A DNA stretch of 64,000 nucleotides, taken from the NCBI RefSeq assembly GCF_010548275.1, contig NZ_JAAGLT010000004.1, forward strand, positions 310,001-374,000, written 5' to 3'. The notes beneath the pieces were generated by a model. It saw only the letters and a program-made list of their open reading frames with translations, was not told the origin of the DNA and made no database searches. Made by a program: the position numbers and the translations under genes. The first letter of the stretch is position 1. Every line of letters starts with the position of its first letter. Of this stretch, positions 52,958 to 60,908 are shown piece after piece. The DNA is from Streptomyces sp. SID12488 (GTDB lineage Bacteria; Actinomycetota; Actinomycetes; Streptomycetales; Streptomycetaceae).

Positions 52958-54639
52958 CGCTGCTCCTTGGCCGAGGAGGCGGCGAAGCGGTCGCGCATCA
53001 CTCGCTTGAGGACCTTGCCGGTGGCGCCCTTGGCGACGTCGTCGGGCTTCATGCGCAGGGCGCGGGTGACAGGGGGGAATCCGGCGGCCTGGAGGGCCGT
53101 GTTGACCCGGACGGTCAACTCGCCGTCAGCGCCTGCCTCTTCACCGCCGTCCTCTTCATCGGCGAGCTGGAGCAGTGCGTAGGCGTTTGCCACTCCGTCG
53201 CCGTCCCAGTCCGCCCGTATGCCGTCGTCGGCGACCCCGACGACCGTGCAGTCGGCCAGCTCGGGCAGTTCGCGGAGCAGGAGTTCCTCGGTGCGGGTGC
53301 TGAAGACGACACCGGCGGAGGTCCGGATGGCGTCCGGGGCGCGGTCGAGGTGGTAGAAGTTGCCGTCCTCGTCCTGGTGGGCGAGGTCGCCGGTGAGCCA
53401 GTAGCCGCCGAGGCGCATCCGGTTCCAGGTCAGCGAGTCGTTCCAGTAACCGGGTGTGAGCGTAGGGGACTTGAGGCCCAGGCGGCCGATCTCGCCGGGC
53501 GGCAGCGGGGTGCCGTCCTCGGCGAGCACGGCGGCCTCGGCGAAGCTGATCGGCCTGCCGACGCAGCGCGAGTAGGCCGAGGTGTCCTTGGTGTGCCGGT
53601 TGTGGAAGACGGAGTAGCCGGCCTCGGAGGAGCCGAGCCCGTCGACGAAGACGGAGCCGTCGAGCCGTACGCGCCGCAGGTCCTTGCCTATCGTCTGGTG
53701 GCTGCCGTGCTCCACGAGGGCCCGGATGTGTGACTCGTGCGCCGCGTCACCGGTGTTGAACCACACCTGCACGCTGGACAGGTCGCGGTTCGACAGGTCC
53801 TCGGCGGCCATCTCGCCGAAGGTCCCGGCGAAGGCCAGCACGGTAGTCGGCCTGAACTCCTCGATGGCGTCCAGTACTTCGGTGCCGCGCTGGCTGGAGA
53901 GCAGTTTGATGTCGGTGCGCAGGAGGAGGCAGTACAGCAGCGTCGCCACCATCGCGTTGTGCGCGCCGGGCAGCCCGACCAGGGTGCGTTCCATGTCGGT
54001 GCCGGTGGAGTAACGCAGACGGTGCAACTGCGCGTACATCAGCGTCCGGTGGGTGTGCGGAACCCCCTTGGGCATACCGGTGGTTCCGGACGAGTGCGAG
54101 ATGAGCACCGGGTCGGTGGGGTCGTGCCGGTACGGGTGAGAGGCCGGGAGTGAGGCGCGGTGTTCGGGGCGGATGTCGGCGGCGGTCGCGCAGAAGCCCA
54201 GGTCGGACGCCTCCGTCGCCAACACCTCGCGGTGCTCCCGGTCCGTGAAGGCACCTACGGCGCCCTGCCGTCGTACGTACTCCCGCGCGATGCCCGGCGG
54301 CAGGTTGCCGTTGACGAACGACGGGATCGCGCCGAGGGACGTCAGTGCCAGGAAGTTCACCGCGAACTCGGCGCTGGAGTAGGAGTGGAGGGCGACCGGG
54401 TCGCGGGGGCGCACACCCTGGGTGGCGTACCAGCCCGCATAGGTCTCGACGACCTCGCGCAACTCCCCGAGAGTGAGGTGGGTGGGGTGACTCCCGTCCG
54501 GGGCCTGCCAGTTGCCGTCCATCCGGAGTACGACCTCGTCGTGCGGACGGTCGTATTCCGCCAGACGGGCCAGGATGTTGCCGGCGCCCAGTTCGGTGTC
54601 GGAGCAGATCCGGGCCCGCTCCTGCCTACTGATGAGCAT
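52954..54639 (-). CDS. adenylate-forming enzyme (acyl-CoA/ACP ligase-like)
   Basis: 561 aa from the ATG at 54639, which overlaps the previous gene. ANL motifs LISHSSGTTGMPKGV (A3), DGLGSSEAGYSVF (A5), YWLTGDLAHQDEDGN (A7) and GATGKVLKRVM (A10 Lys) are present. One of three such enzymes in the operon. It could activate an intermediate or product, or be the ATP-dependent diazotase; sequence alone does not decide. GTG-repeat codons upstream make other starts unlikely. Confidence 0.8.
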   Translation of the reverse strand: MLISRQERARICSDTELGAGNILARLAEYDRPHDEVVLRMDGNWQAPDGSHPTHLTLGELREVVETYAGWYATQGVRPRDPVALHSYSSAEFAVNFLALTSLGAIPSFVNGNLPPGIAREYVRRQGAVGAFTDREHREVLATEASDLGFCATAADIRPEHRASLPASHPYRHDPTDPVLISHSSGTTGMPKGVPHTHRTLMYAQLHRLRYSTGTDMERTLVGLPGAHNAMVATLLYCLLLRTDIKLLSSQRGTEVLDAIEEFRPTTVLAFAGTFGEMAAEDLSNRDLSSVQVWFNTGDAAHESHIRALVEHGSHQTIGKDLRRVRLDGSVFVDGLGSSEAGYSVFHNRHTKDTSAYSRCVGRPISFAEAAVLAEDGTPLPPGEIGRLGLKSPTLTPGYWNDSLTWNRMRLGGYWLTGDLAHQDEDGNFYHLDRAPDAIRTSAGVVFSTRTEELLLRELPELADCTVVGVADDGIRADWDGDGVANAYALLQLADEEDGGEEAGADGELTVRVNTALQAAGFPPVTRALRMKPDDVAKGATGKVLKRVMRDRFAASSAKEQR

Positions 54640-55399
54640 GGGTGGAGGTCTCCGTCTCGGTGCTTGCTTCGGCGTGGGCGGTGGCCAGGTCGAACAGGCC
54701 CTGGATACTGCCGAGTTGCTTGACCTGGCCGGTTGATCCCGTGGACCTGATCGGCACCTGTGCCCCGGCGTCGGCATCGGTGTTGTCGTCGTCGCCCGGA
54801 CGGCCGAGCAGCACCGCCGCCGCCAGCCCGGCGGACTCCGGGAGGGCCGGTATCGGGCGCCCGCTGTGGGCTGCGGCCAGTTCGCGGTGCACGGCGGCCA
54901 CGCGTTCGCCGCCGCCCAGCTCCACGCCCAGCACCAGGACCCGGTCCAGTTCGGGGTCCTCCAGCAACAGGTCTGCCATGGCCAGGAGTTCGGTCAGTGG
55001 GTCGTCGAGGGTGGAGAGGCTGAACATCTGGCCGGTGATGCCGAACTCCCGGCTCATGTGCCCCAGCACGGAGTTGGCGGTGGCCTGCATGAACAGCAGC
55101 GGGTTGTGGACCCGTCCGGACACCATGCGCCGGCTGGCCAGGTCCGCGGTGGTGGTGTCACCCGCCAGAGTGACCAGCGCCACGGCGGTACGGTCACCGT
55201 CCCCGGGACGCGCGGTCAGACACCTGCTGCTCACCTCGTACGCCAGCGGGCTGAACGCCGACTCCACGAAGCCGGGCAGCTTCGGCAGCGTGATGTCGTC
55301 GTCCCGGCCGGTGTTGTGGGTCGCGGTGGCGGTGGCGAGGACCGAGAGGGAGGAACGGAACGCGGTCTCGTTGGCCGCGGTCTCGTGGGTCGTGGTCAC
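54626..55399 (-). CDS. half-length ketosynthase-like/chain-length-factor-like protein
   Basis: 257 aa, about the N-terminal lobe of a KS fold: YEVSSRCLTARPGDGDRTAVA, NPLLFMQATANSVLGHMSRE, then ITGQMFSLSTLDDPLTELLA where the active-site Cys of a KS would stand. No Cys, and no HGTGT/GHxxG lobe follows; instead the protein ends in a Gly/Thr-rich tail. The GTG overlaps the KS stop (GTGA). Position and features suggest a partner subunit of the KS, like a reduced CLF. Confidence 0.7.
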   Translation of the reverse strand: MTTTHETAANETAFRSSLSVLATATATHNTGRDDDITLPKLPGFVESAFSPLAYEVSSRCLTARPGDGDRTAVALVTLAGDTTTADLASRRMVSGRVHNPLLFMQATANSVLGHMSREFGITGQMFSLSTLDDPLTELLAMADLLLEDPELDRVLVLGVELGGGERVAAVHRELAAAHSGRPIPALPESAGLAAAVLLGRPGDDDNTDADAGAQVPIRSTGSTGQVKQLGSIQGLFDLATAHAEASTETETSTHAHQ

Positions 55400-56715
55400 G
55401 GCCGCTCCAGGACGAGTGCGGTGTTGGTGCCCCCGAAGGCGGCGTTGATGGTGAGGGCCCGGCGCGGGTCGGCGGGGCGCGGCTCGTTCGGTACGTAGTC
55501 GAGGTCGCACTCCGGGTCGGGGCTGCCGTATCCGGCGGTCGGCGGGAGTACGCCGTCCAGCAGGGTCAGCATCGTGATCACGAACTCCACGACGCCCGCG
55601 GCTTCCAGGAGGTGGCCGGTGGTGCTCTTGGTCGAGCTGACCGGTATCGACCCGGCGCGCTCCGGGAAGGCGGCGCGCAGGCCCCGCGTCTCGGCGCCGT
55701 CGTTGTACTTGGTGCCGGTGCCATGGGCGTTGATGTAGCCGAGGGACGCCCCGTCCGGGTCCCCGGCCTGCCGCATCGCCTGCCGTGCGGCGCGGGCGAG
55801 GCCGGCGCCTTCGGGGTGCGGCTGGGCGATGTGGTGGGCGTCGGTGGCGGCGCCCCATCCGACGACGGACACGAGCGGCCGGGCCCCGCGCCGCCGGGCG
55901 TGCTCGGTCGACTCCAGTACGACGGCCGCGACACCGTCGCCGAGCAACAGCCCGCTGCGGTCGGCACTGAACGGCCGCACCATGCCGTCCCGCGACAACG
56001 CCCGCCCGGAGTCGAACTTCCCGAAGGTCTCCTCCTCGACCAGATACCCACCCGCGCAGACGGCGGTGTCGATCCGCCCGGAGGAGATCAGCCGACAGGC
56101 GTGAATGATCGCGGCGGCGGAAGCGACACAGGCATTGGTGAAGGTGAGCCGCGGCCCGGTCAGCCCCAGGCCGTCGGCCAGCAACTCGGTGAGCTGGGCA
56201 GGTACGGCATCGGCGAGACGAGCCCCTTCAGAGGCGGATCCTTGCAACTCGCCGCGGGACAGCGCCCCTTCAGGGGCGCGGGGCTGTGACATTTGCGGCT
56301 CTGCCGCGTGGGCGCGACCAGCCACAACGGACCCGCGGCCTTCATACGGCAATCCCCCCGGAGCGGCGGGCACGGATTCCCCGGCCCCCCGCCAATACCG
56401 GGTAACGCTCCGATGATCCCCGGCAACCCCCAAAATCACGGCCGCCTCCGCACCGGCGCTCAACCCCGCCATACCGAGCGCCTCGTCACCACACCGCCGG
56501 AGCGCGTCCCGCAACGCCCACCCCTCGACCCCGTCGACCCCCTCGGCCCCGTCGGGAGCAGCCGCGGCGAACCCCGTCCGGTACGGCCCGGTGTCGAACC
56601 GCGTCGTGGGCCGGAACGCCGGAACCCCCGCGAACACCCCGCGCCGCAGAGCCTCCGCCCCTTCGCCGAACGCGGTCCGTACCCCGTATCCGGTCACTGT
56701 CACTTCACGCGTCAT
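55396..56715 (-). CDS. beta-ketoacyl synthase (type II PKS KS)
   Basis: 439-aa condensing enzyme. Active-site Cys196 in TFTNACVASA, His330 in NAHGTGT and His367 in STTGHLLEAAG are all present, and the end FGGTNTALVLERP is typical. Residues ~113-164 are an extra segment absent from the normal fold. Its DNA includes a copy of a dispersed intergenic repeat read in frame (see 56262-56330). It should extend an aryl starter on the ACPs with malonyl units. Overlaps the ACP gene by 11 bp. Confidence 0.87.
   Translation of the reverse strand: MTREVTVTGYGVRTAFGEGAEALRRGVFAGVPAFRPTTRFDTGPYRTGFAAAAPDGAEGVDGVEGWALRDALRRCGDEALGMAGLSAGAEAAVILGVAGDHRSVTRYWRGAGESVPAAPGGLPYEGRGSVVAGRAHAAEPQMSQPRAPEGALSRGELQGSASEGARLADAVPAQLTELLADGLGLTGPRLTFTNACVASAAAIIHACRLISSGRIDTAVCAGGYLVEEETFGKFDSGRALSRDGMVRPFSADRSGLLLGDGVAAVVLESTEHARRRGARPLVSVVGWGAATDAHHIAQPHPEGAGLARAARQAMRQAGDPDGASLGYINAHGTGTKYNDGAETRGLRAAFPERAGSIPVSSTKSTTGHLLEAAGVVEFVITMLTLLDGVLPPTAGYGSPDPECDLDYVPNEPRPADPRRALTINAAFGGTNTALVLERP
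56262..56330 (-). repeat. dispersed repeat inside the ketosynthase gene (copy B)
   Basis: Hairpin GCGCCCC-TTCA-GGGGCGC followed by GGCTGTGACATTTGCGGCTC and a GGGCGCGACCAGCCACAACGG end. It nearly matches the intergenic copy C at 57326-57395 and, in its last part, the copy at 4566-4606. Here it is translated as part of the KS (GRAHAAEPQMSQPRAPEGAL). Confidence 0.8.
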
Positions 56716-57022
56716 CCCGGGCGCCCTCCTTCTGGGCGGTACGCAGGTATCGGGTGAGGCGCCGGAGCGAGGTCAGCCCGGCGATGTCCTCGTCGGTGGG
56801 CTCGACGACCAGGCCGTACCGCTCCTCCACCACGTGGAGCAGCCACACCAACCCGAGGGAGTCCAGGACCAGTTCGGCGTCCTCGCCGAGGTCGTCGGGC
56901 AGCCCCGGGAAGACCTTGCGGTCAGACAGAAGCTCCCGTACGGAGTCGGCGGTGATGCCAGTGCCAGTGCCAGTCCCGGTGTCGGTGTCGGTGCCGGTGG
57001 CCCCCGTGCTCGTACTACTCAT
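56705..57022 (-). CDS. acyl carrier protein 2
   Basis: 105-aa ACP. A Thr/Gly repeat leader (TGTDTDTGTGTGTG) precedes the carrier fold with phosphopantetheine Ser in AELVLDSLGLVWLLHVVEE. The ATG overlaps the ACP1 stop (ATGA). The leader is encoded by alternating ACC/GGT-type triplets and may vary in length. The pairing of two different ACPs suggests separate starter- and chain-carrying roles. Confidence 0.85.
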   Translation of the reverse strand: MSSTSTGATGTDTDTGTGTGTGITADSVRELLSDRKVFPGLPDDLGEDAELVLDSLGLVWLLHVVEERYGLVVEPTDEDIAGLTSLRRLTRYLRTAQKEGARDDA

Positions 57023-57294
57023 GCCTTCGCACCGCGGCGGACGACCTCGGCGACGAGCCCGCCGAGGGTCAGGGTGGCCAGGGGCTCGATGTCGGTGTCG
57101 GGTATCTCGACGCCGAACCGCGACTCCAGCCGCAGTGTGAGTTCGATCAGGCTCAGGGAGTCGACATCCAGGCCGCCGACGGTCACCGGGCTGTCGTCCG
57201 TGATGCCGTCGCGGCTCAGCAGGATGTTCATGTCGTCGATGACCGCGGTCAGGACGAACTCGCGGATCTCGTCTTCCAGGGTAGACGTGCTCAT
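57019..57294 (-). CDS. acyl carrier protein 1
   Basis: 91-aa ACP with the phosphopantetheine site in VGGLDVDSLSLIELTLRLE and the usual downstream FGVEIPDTDIEPLATL. ATG at 57294 behind GGAGATACC. First of the PKS genes after the ligase, separated from it by a 135-bp spacer that carries repeat copy C. Confidence 0.88.
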   Translation of the reverse strand: MSTSTLEDEIREFVLTAVIDDMNILLSRDGITDDSPVTVGGLDVDSLSLIELTLRLESRFGVEIPDTDIEPLATLTLGGLVAEVVRRGAKA

Positions 57295-57325
57295 GCTCGG
57301 TATCTCCAGAAAGAGGGGGAGTAGA

Positions 57326-57395
57326 GCGCCCCCTTTGGGGGCGCGAGGCTGTGACATTTGCGGCTCCGCCGCGCGGGCGCGACAAGCCACAACGG
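57326..57395 (-). repeat. dispersed repeat in the ligase-ACP spacer (copy C)
   Basis: Hairpin GCGCCCCC-TTT-GGGGGCGC followed by TGTGACATTTGCGGCTCCGC and a GGGCGCGACAAGCCACAACGG end, nearly identical to copy B inside the KS gene. The hairpin could attenuate transcription into the ACP/KS genes. Confidence 0.8.
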
Positions 57396-57429
57396 CTCCG
57401 CAGACGACCGACAACCGGCGGCAGCAGCC

Positions 57430-58827
57430 CTACCCGGCGGAACGCAAAGTGTCGGCCTGCCGAACCAACTTCCCGTTGGAAGTACGAGGCAACGCATCCA
57501 ACACCCGCACAACCCGAGGCACCTTGTAGTCGGCCAACCGCTCCCGGCACCACCGCAACAACTCCTCGGCGGAAGGCCGCTCCCCACCCGCGCGCACCGC
57601 GACATACGCCTCGGTCACGTCCTCGTGGACCAGAACCGCCTGTTCGACGGCCGGGTGCTCGCGGAGTACGTTCTCCACCTCGGTGAGGTCCACCTTGAGG
57701 CCGCCGATGACGACGAGGGAGTCGGCGCGCCCCTGTACGAGTACCGCGCCGGTGGTGTCCAGCGCGGCCCGGTCCCGGGTGTGCAGCCAGCCGTCGGCGT
57801 ACTGGGTGCCGCCCGAGTCGAAGAGGTACGGCGACTCGTCGAGGGCGACGTCCAGTTCGCCTCGCGCGACCCGGACCGACACTCCCGGTGCTGCCCGGCC
57901 GACCGCGGGGCGCAGCGTGCCGCCGACGTCGATCGCGACGATGCCGGTCTCCGTGGTCCCGTACGCCTCGCCGACCTGGACGCCGTACTGCTGCGCGAAC
58001 CGGGCGGCGACCTGCGGGGGCATGATCTCGCCGCCCGACACCGCGATCCGCAGGTCGGGCAGCGCGGGTGGATCGGCGGTGGCGGCGAGCAGTTCGAAGT
58101 GCGTCGGTACGCCGAACAGGGCGGTGATCCGGTGCTCCAGCGCGGTCCGCAGCATGTCGCGGGCGGAGACGCGGGGCGCGAAGACGACGGAGACGCCGGC
58201 GGCCAGGGAGTACAGCAGGCCGCCGATCAGACCGAAGCTGTGCGCCGTCGAGCTGAGCAGCAGCAGTCGGTCGCCCTCGACCGGCATGCCCGGGACGCCG
58301 GCGAACCGGTCCACCTCGGTGGCGAGCGACCGGGCGGTCCTGCCGATGACTTTCGGCCGTCCGGTGGAGCCCGAGCTGAACTGGACGAGACGGTGTCCGG
58401 TGGTGGCCGCGAGGCCGGTTCGGCGTCGTTCGGTGACGACCTCGTACTCGGACCGGAAACCGAACGTGGCCCGGACGTTGGAACCGGCGCTGACCATGAA
58501 CTGCGGCCGGCAGGACGCGCAGAGCGCTGCCACCTCGGGTGGTTTGAGCCGGAAGTCGAAGAGCAGCACCTGCGCGCCCAGCCGCCACAGGGCGAGCAGC
58601 ACCTCGATCTGCGTGAAACTGGGCGGGGTCCGCAGCCCCACGGTGCTGCCCGGCCCGATGCCGTACCCCGCGAAGACGGCGGCCTGCTTGCTCACCCGTT
58701 CGCGTAACTCGCCGCGGGTGACGGTCTCCTGCTGATGCGTCAGATACGGCAGCCGATCGTCGCGAGCGTCGAACGACTTCTGGACCAGGTCGGCGAGATC
58801 CGACCCCGGGTCTTCGAGTTGGCCCAT
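57430..58827 (-). CDS. carboxylate-activating ligase, likely 3,4-AHBA loading
   Basis: 465-aa ANL enzyme with VQFSSGSTGRPKVI (A3), GEAYGTTETG (A5), WLHTRDRA (A7 region, where D of the usual TGD is Arg-flanked) and LPRTSNGKLVRQ (A10 Lys). At 465 aa it is compact, like aryl-acid:ACP ligases. It starts 6 bp after the aminodehydroquinate-synthase-like gene and precedes the ACPs. The likely job is to adenylate 3-amino-4-hydroxybenzoate and load it on an ACP as starter (inference). Confidence 0.82.
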   Translation of the reverse strand: MGQLEDPGSDLADLVQKSFDARDDRLPYLTHQQETVTRGELRERVSKQAAVFAGYGIGPGSTVGLRTPPSFTQIEVLLALWRLGAQVLLFDFRLKPPEVAALCASCRPQFMVSAGSNVRATFGFRSEYEVVTERRRTGLAATTGHRLVQFSSGSTGRPKVIGRTARSLATEVDRFAGVPGMPVEGDRLLLLSSTAHSFGLIGGLLYSLAAGVSVVFAPRVSARDMLRTALEHRITALFGVPTHFELLAATADPPALPDLRIAVSGGEIMPPQVAARFAQQYGVQVGEAYGTTETGIVAIDVGGTLRPAVGRAAPGVSVRVARGELDVALDESPYLFDSGGTQYADGWLHTRDRAALDTTGAVLVQGRADSLVVIGGLKVDLTEVENVLREHPAVEQAVLVHEDVTEAYVAVRAGGERPSAEELLRWCRERLADYKVPRVVRVLDALPRTSNGKLVRQADTLRSAG

Positions 58828-58833
58828 CGAACC

Positions 58834-60075
58834 TCAGACCTCCTTGCAGAACTCGCCGATGGGCAGGCCCACATGGCGCTTGTCGGCGGCCAGATAGCCG
58901 AGCAACTCGTCGCCCGTCTGCAACTCGGTGACATTGAGGACCTTTCCGCCCGGGCCGAGCACCCGTACGTGCCAGTCGTCCTGCACGGTCAGGCTGACCA
59001 GCCGGCCGTCCTCGGCGTGGGTACGGATCTCCAGCAGCGGCCGGGATTCGAGCTTCGCCCGCCCGACGACTACCCGGCGGGTGCGCCCGTCGGCGCCGAC
59101 CGCGAGCAGTGCGCTGCCCGAGCCGACCTCGCTGAGGTAGCTGGTGCGGTTGTCGGGGCCGAGCGTGTACGAGTGCAGGGCGCCCGCGTTGACCCGGAAC
59201 GGCCGGGTCGGCATGTAGGGCAGGGGGTGGGTCTCGCTGCAGCACAGCACGAACCCGGAGGAGTAGGAGCCGACGAGGATGCCCTCGTCCTCCTCGAAGT
59301 GCGAGCAGGTGTCCACGCAGACGCGGTCGCCGAGCCCGACGTGCCGGATGCTCTCCACGGTCAGGGTGGACAGCTCCAGCTGGGGCGTCGTCGCCTCCAA
59401 CAGCCGTGCCAGCGCGAAGACCTCGTCGGCGCTGCGGGGCGTGAAGAGGATGCCGTCCGAGCCGCGTTCCAGCACGTCGAAGACGATGGCCGCCTCTTCC
59501 AGGCCGTCGACGACCGTCACCAGCTTGCCCTCGGCGGACTCGGCCGCGGCGAGCACGATCTCCAGGGGGATCTTGGTCGGGTCGGCGAAGTGGATGACCG
59601 TGTACGGCAGCACCATGGCGCCCGCGCACGACAGTTGGAGGGTGCGGTCGTCACGTACGTCGATGAACCCGGAGACCGGTGTGCCACCGGCGTCACCGGT
59701 GCGGGTGCCGGCACGGTGGTCGGCGGCGAGGGCGTCCAGCTGGTCCTGGGTGCCGAACCTCCGCAGGAGTATGTCGAATGCGGAGCCGGACGGAGAACTG
59801 CCGCTCACGGCAGGGGACTTGGCGTCCTTGTCCGCGGCCTTCGTCTCCTTGTCGCCGGACTTCTTCACGGCGGCCGGTAACGGTAACGGTGCCGGAGTCG
59901 GAGCCGGGCCGCCGCCCTCGGAGACCAGTACCCGGGTGACAGTCGGGGGCAGGGTCCCGAGCAGTTCGGCGTCGGCGGCCACGACACCCGCCATCCGGGC
60001 GTGGATTGCCGCGTCCACCACCGCCTGGAGCTGCGGACGGGGGACCTCACGCAGATCGATCCATGCGAACCTCAT
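58834..60075 (-). CDS. griH: 3-dehydroquinate synthase II-like, 3,4-AHBA synthase (GriH-like)
   Basis: 413 aa. Family features include MRFAWIDLREV at the start, VDGLEEAAIVFDVLERGSDG, the GDRVCVDTCSHFEEDEGILV core, and VNAGALHSYTLGPDNRTSYL. GriH, in grixazone biosynthesis, converts the C7 product of GriI to 3-amino-4-hydroxybenzoate. A low-complexity Ala/Pro/Lys/Asp insert at residues ~57-98 is unusual. The ATG overlaps the griI-like stop (ATGA). A shikimate-type DHQS II role is unlikely because bacteria of this group use AroB. Confidence 0.9.
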   Translation of the reverse strand: MRFAWIDLREVPRPQLQAVVDAAIHARMAGVVAADAELLGTLPPTVTRVLVSEGGGPAPTPAPLPLPAAVKKSGDKETKAADKDAKSPAVSGSSPSGSAFDILLRRFGTQDQLDALAADHRAGTRTGDAGGTPVSGFIDVRDDRTLQLSCAGAMVLPYTVIHFADPTKIPLEIVLAAAESAEGKLVTVVDGLEEAAIVFDVLERGSDGILFTPRSADEVFALARLLEATTPQLELSTLTVESIRHVGLGDRVCVDTCSHFEEDEGILVGSYSSGFVLCCSETHPLPYMPTRPFRVNAGALHSYTLGPDNRTSYLSEVGSGSALLAVGADGRTRRVVVGRAKLESRPLLEIRTHAEDGRLVSLTVQDDWHVRVLGPGGKVLNVTELQTGDELLGYLAADKRHVGLPIGEFCKEV

Positions 60076-60908
60076 GCCACTCCTGCCACGATCGTCGAGT
60101 AATTGGCCATACGCATGTCACCGCTGATGCCGTCGTTGCCGATGCCGGTGTTCCCGCCGTGCACGACCGCCGAGAGCCGGGACACCAGTGCGGCGGGCGT
60201 CGGGGAGGAGAAGATCCGGCGGCCGATGGCCAGGCCCCGGCAGCCGGCCGCCATCACCGCCGTGCCGTATTCGACCAGGTCGGAGCCGTCCGGTGGTCCG
60301 CCGGCCGCGAGGACGGGGATGGGGCTGTTCGCCACCACCTCGGCCATGCGCTCGATCGGCAGGGCGACGGAGGTCTTCACGATGTCCGCGCCCAGGTCCG
60401 CGGCGACGTTGGCCAGGTGGGAGAGGAGGGCCGGGTCGCGCGGGTCCTCGATCCGGGGGCCGCGCGGATAGACCATCGCGATCAGGGGCATGCCCCACGC
60501 GTCGCAGGAACGGGCCACCGCCCCCAGATCGGCCAGTTGCCGTGCCTCGGTGTCCGAGCCGATGTTCACATGGACGCTGACCGCGTCCGCGCCGAGCGTC
60601 AGCGCCTCCTCGACATCGGCGACCAGTACCTTGGCATGGACGTCGGCGGAGCAGGAGGTACTGGCGCTCAGGTGCACCACCAGCGCGCAGCTCTTCAGGA
60701 TGTCCGGCGCGAAGGAGCGGGCGCGCCCCTTGTGGACGATGATCCCGTCGGCCCCGCCGGCCACCAGCGCCCGCAGCAGGTCGTCCCACTTGTCGGCGGC
60801 GACGATCGGACCGTCCGAGACGCTGTGGTCGAGCGGGACGAGCAGATGCCGGTCGTCACCCGCGAGCGAAAGCCTTCTCAAGCGTAATTGCTTGCCCGTT
60901 TTCAGCAT
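60072..60908 (-). CDS. griI: aldolase making the C7 amino precursor of 3,4-AHBA (GriI-like)
   Basis: 278-aa class I aldolase of the fructose-bisphosphate aldolase/ADH-synthase family: LLVPLDHSVSDGP, GIIVHKGRARSF, and the Schiff-base Lys in GADIVKTSVALP. GriI condenses aspartate semialdehyde with dihydroxyacetone phosphate. First gene of the operon. Codon 8 is TTA (60885-60887), the leucine codon read only by the bldA tRNA, so expression of the whole operon's first step should depend on bldA. The ATG is preceded by AT-rich leader. Confidence 0.9.
   Translation of the reverse strand: MLKTGKQLRLRRLSLAGDDRHLLVPLDHSVSDGPIVAADKWDDLLRALVAGGADGIIVHKGRARSFAPDILKSCALVVHLSASTSCSADVHAKVLVADVEEALTLGADAVSVHVNIGSDTEARQLADLGAVARSCDAWGMPLIAMVYPRGPRIEDPRDPALLSHLANVAADLGADIVKTSVALPIERMAEVVANSPIPVLAAGGPPDGSDLVEYGTAVMAAGCRGLAIGRRIFSSPTPAALVSRLSAVVHGGNTGIGNDGISGDMRMANYSTIVAGVA

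Noticed and set aside
56705..59629. Leftward frame of ~970 codons spanning ligase, ACP and DHQS-like genes
   Set aside because: Only its last ~105 codons (ACP2) are real; the rest is an out-of-frame reading of neighbouring genes.
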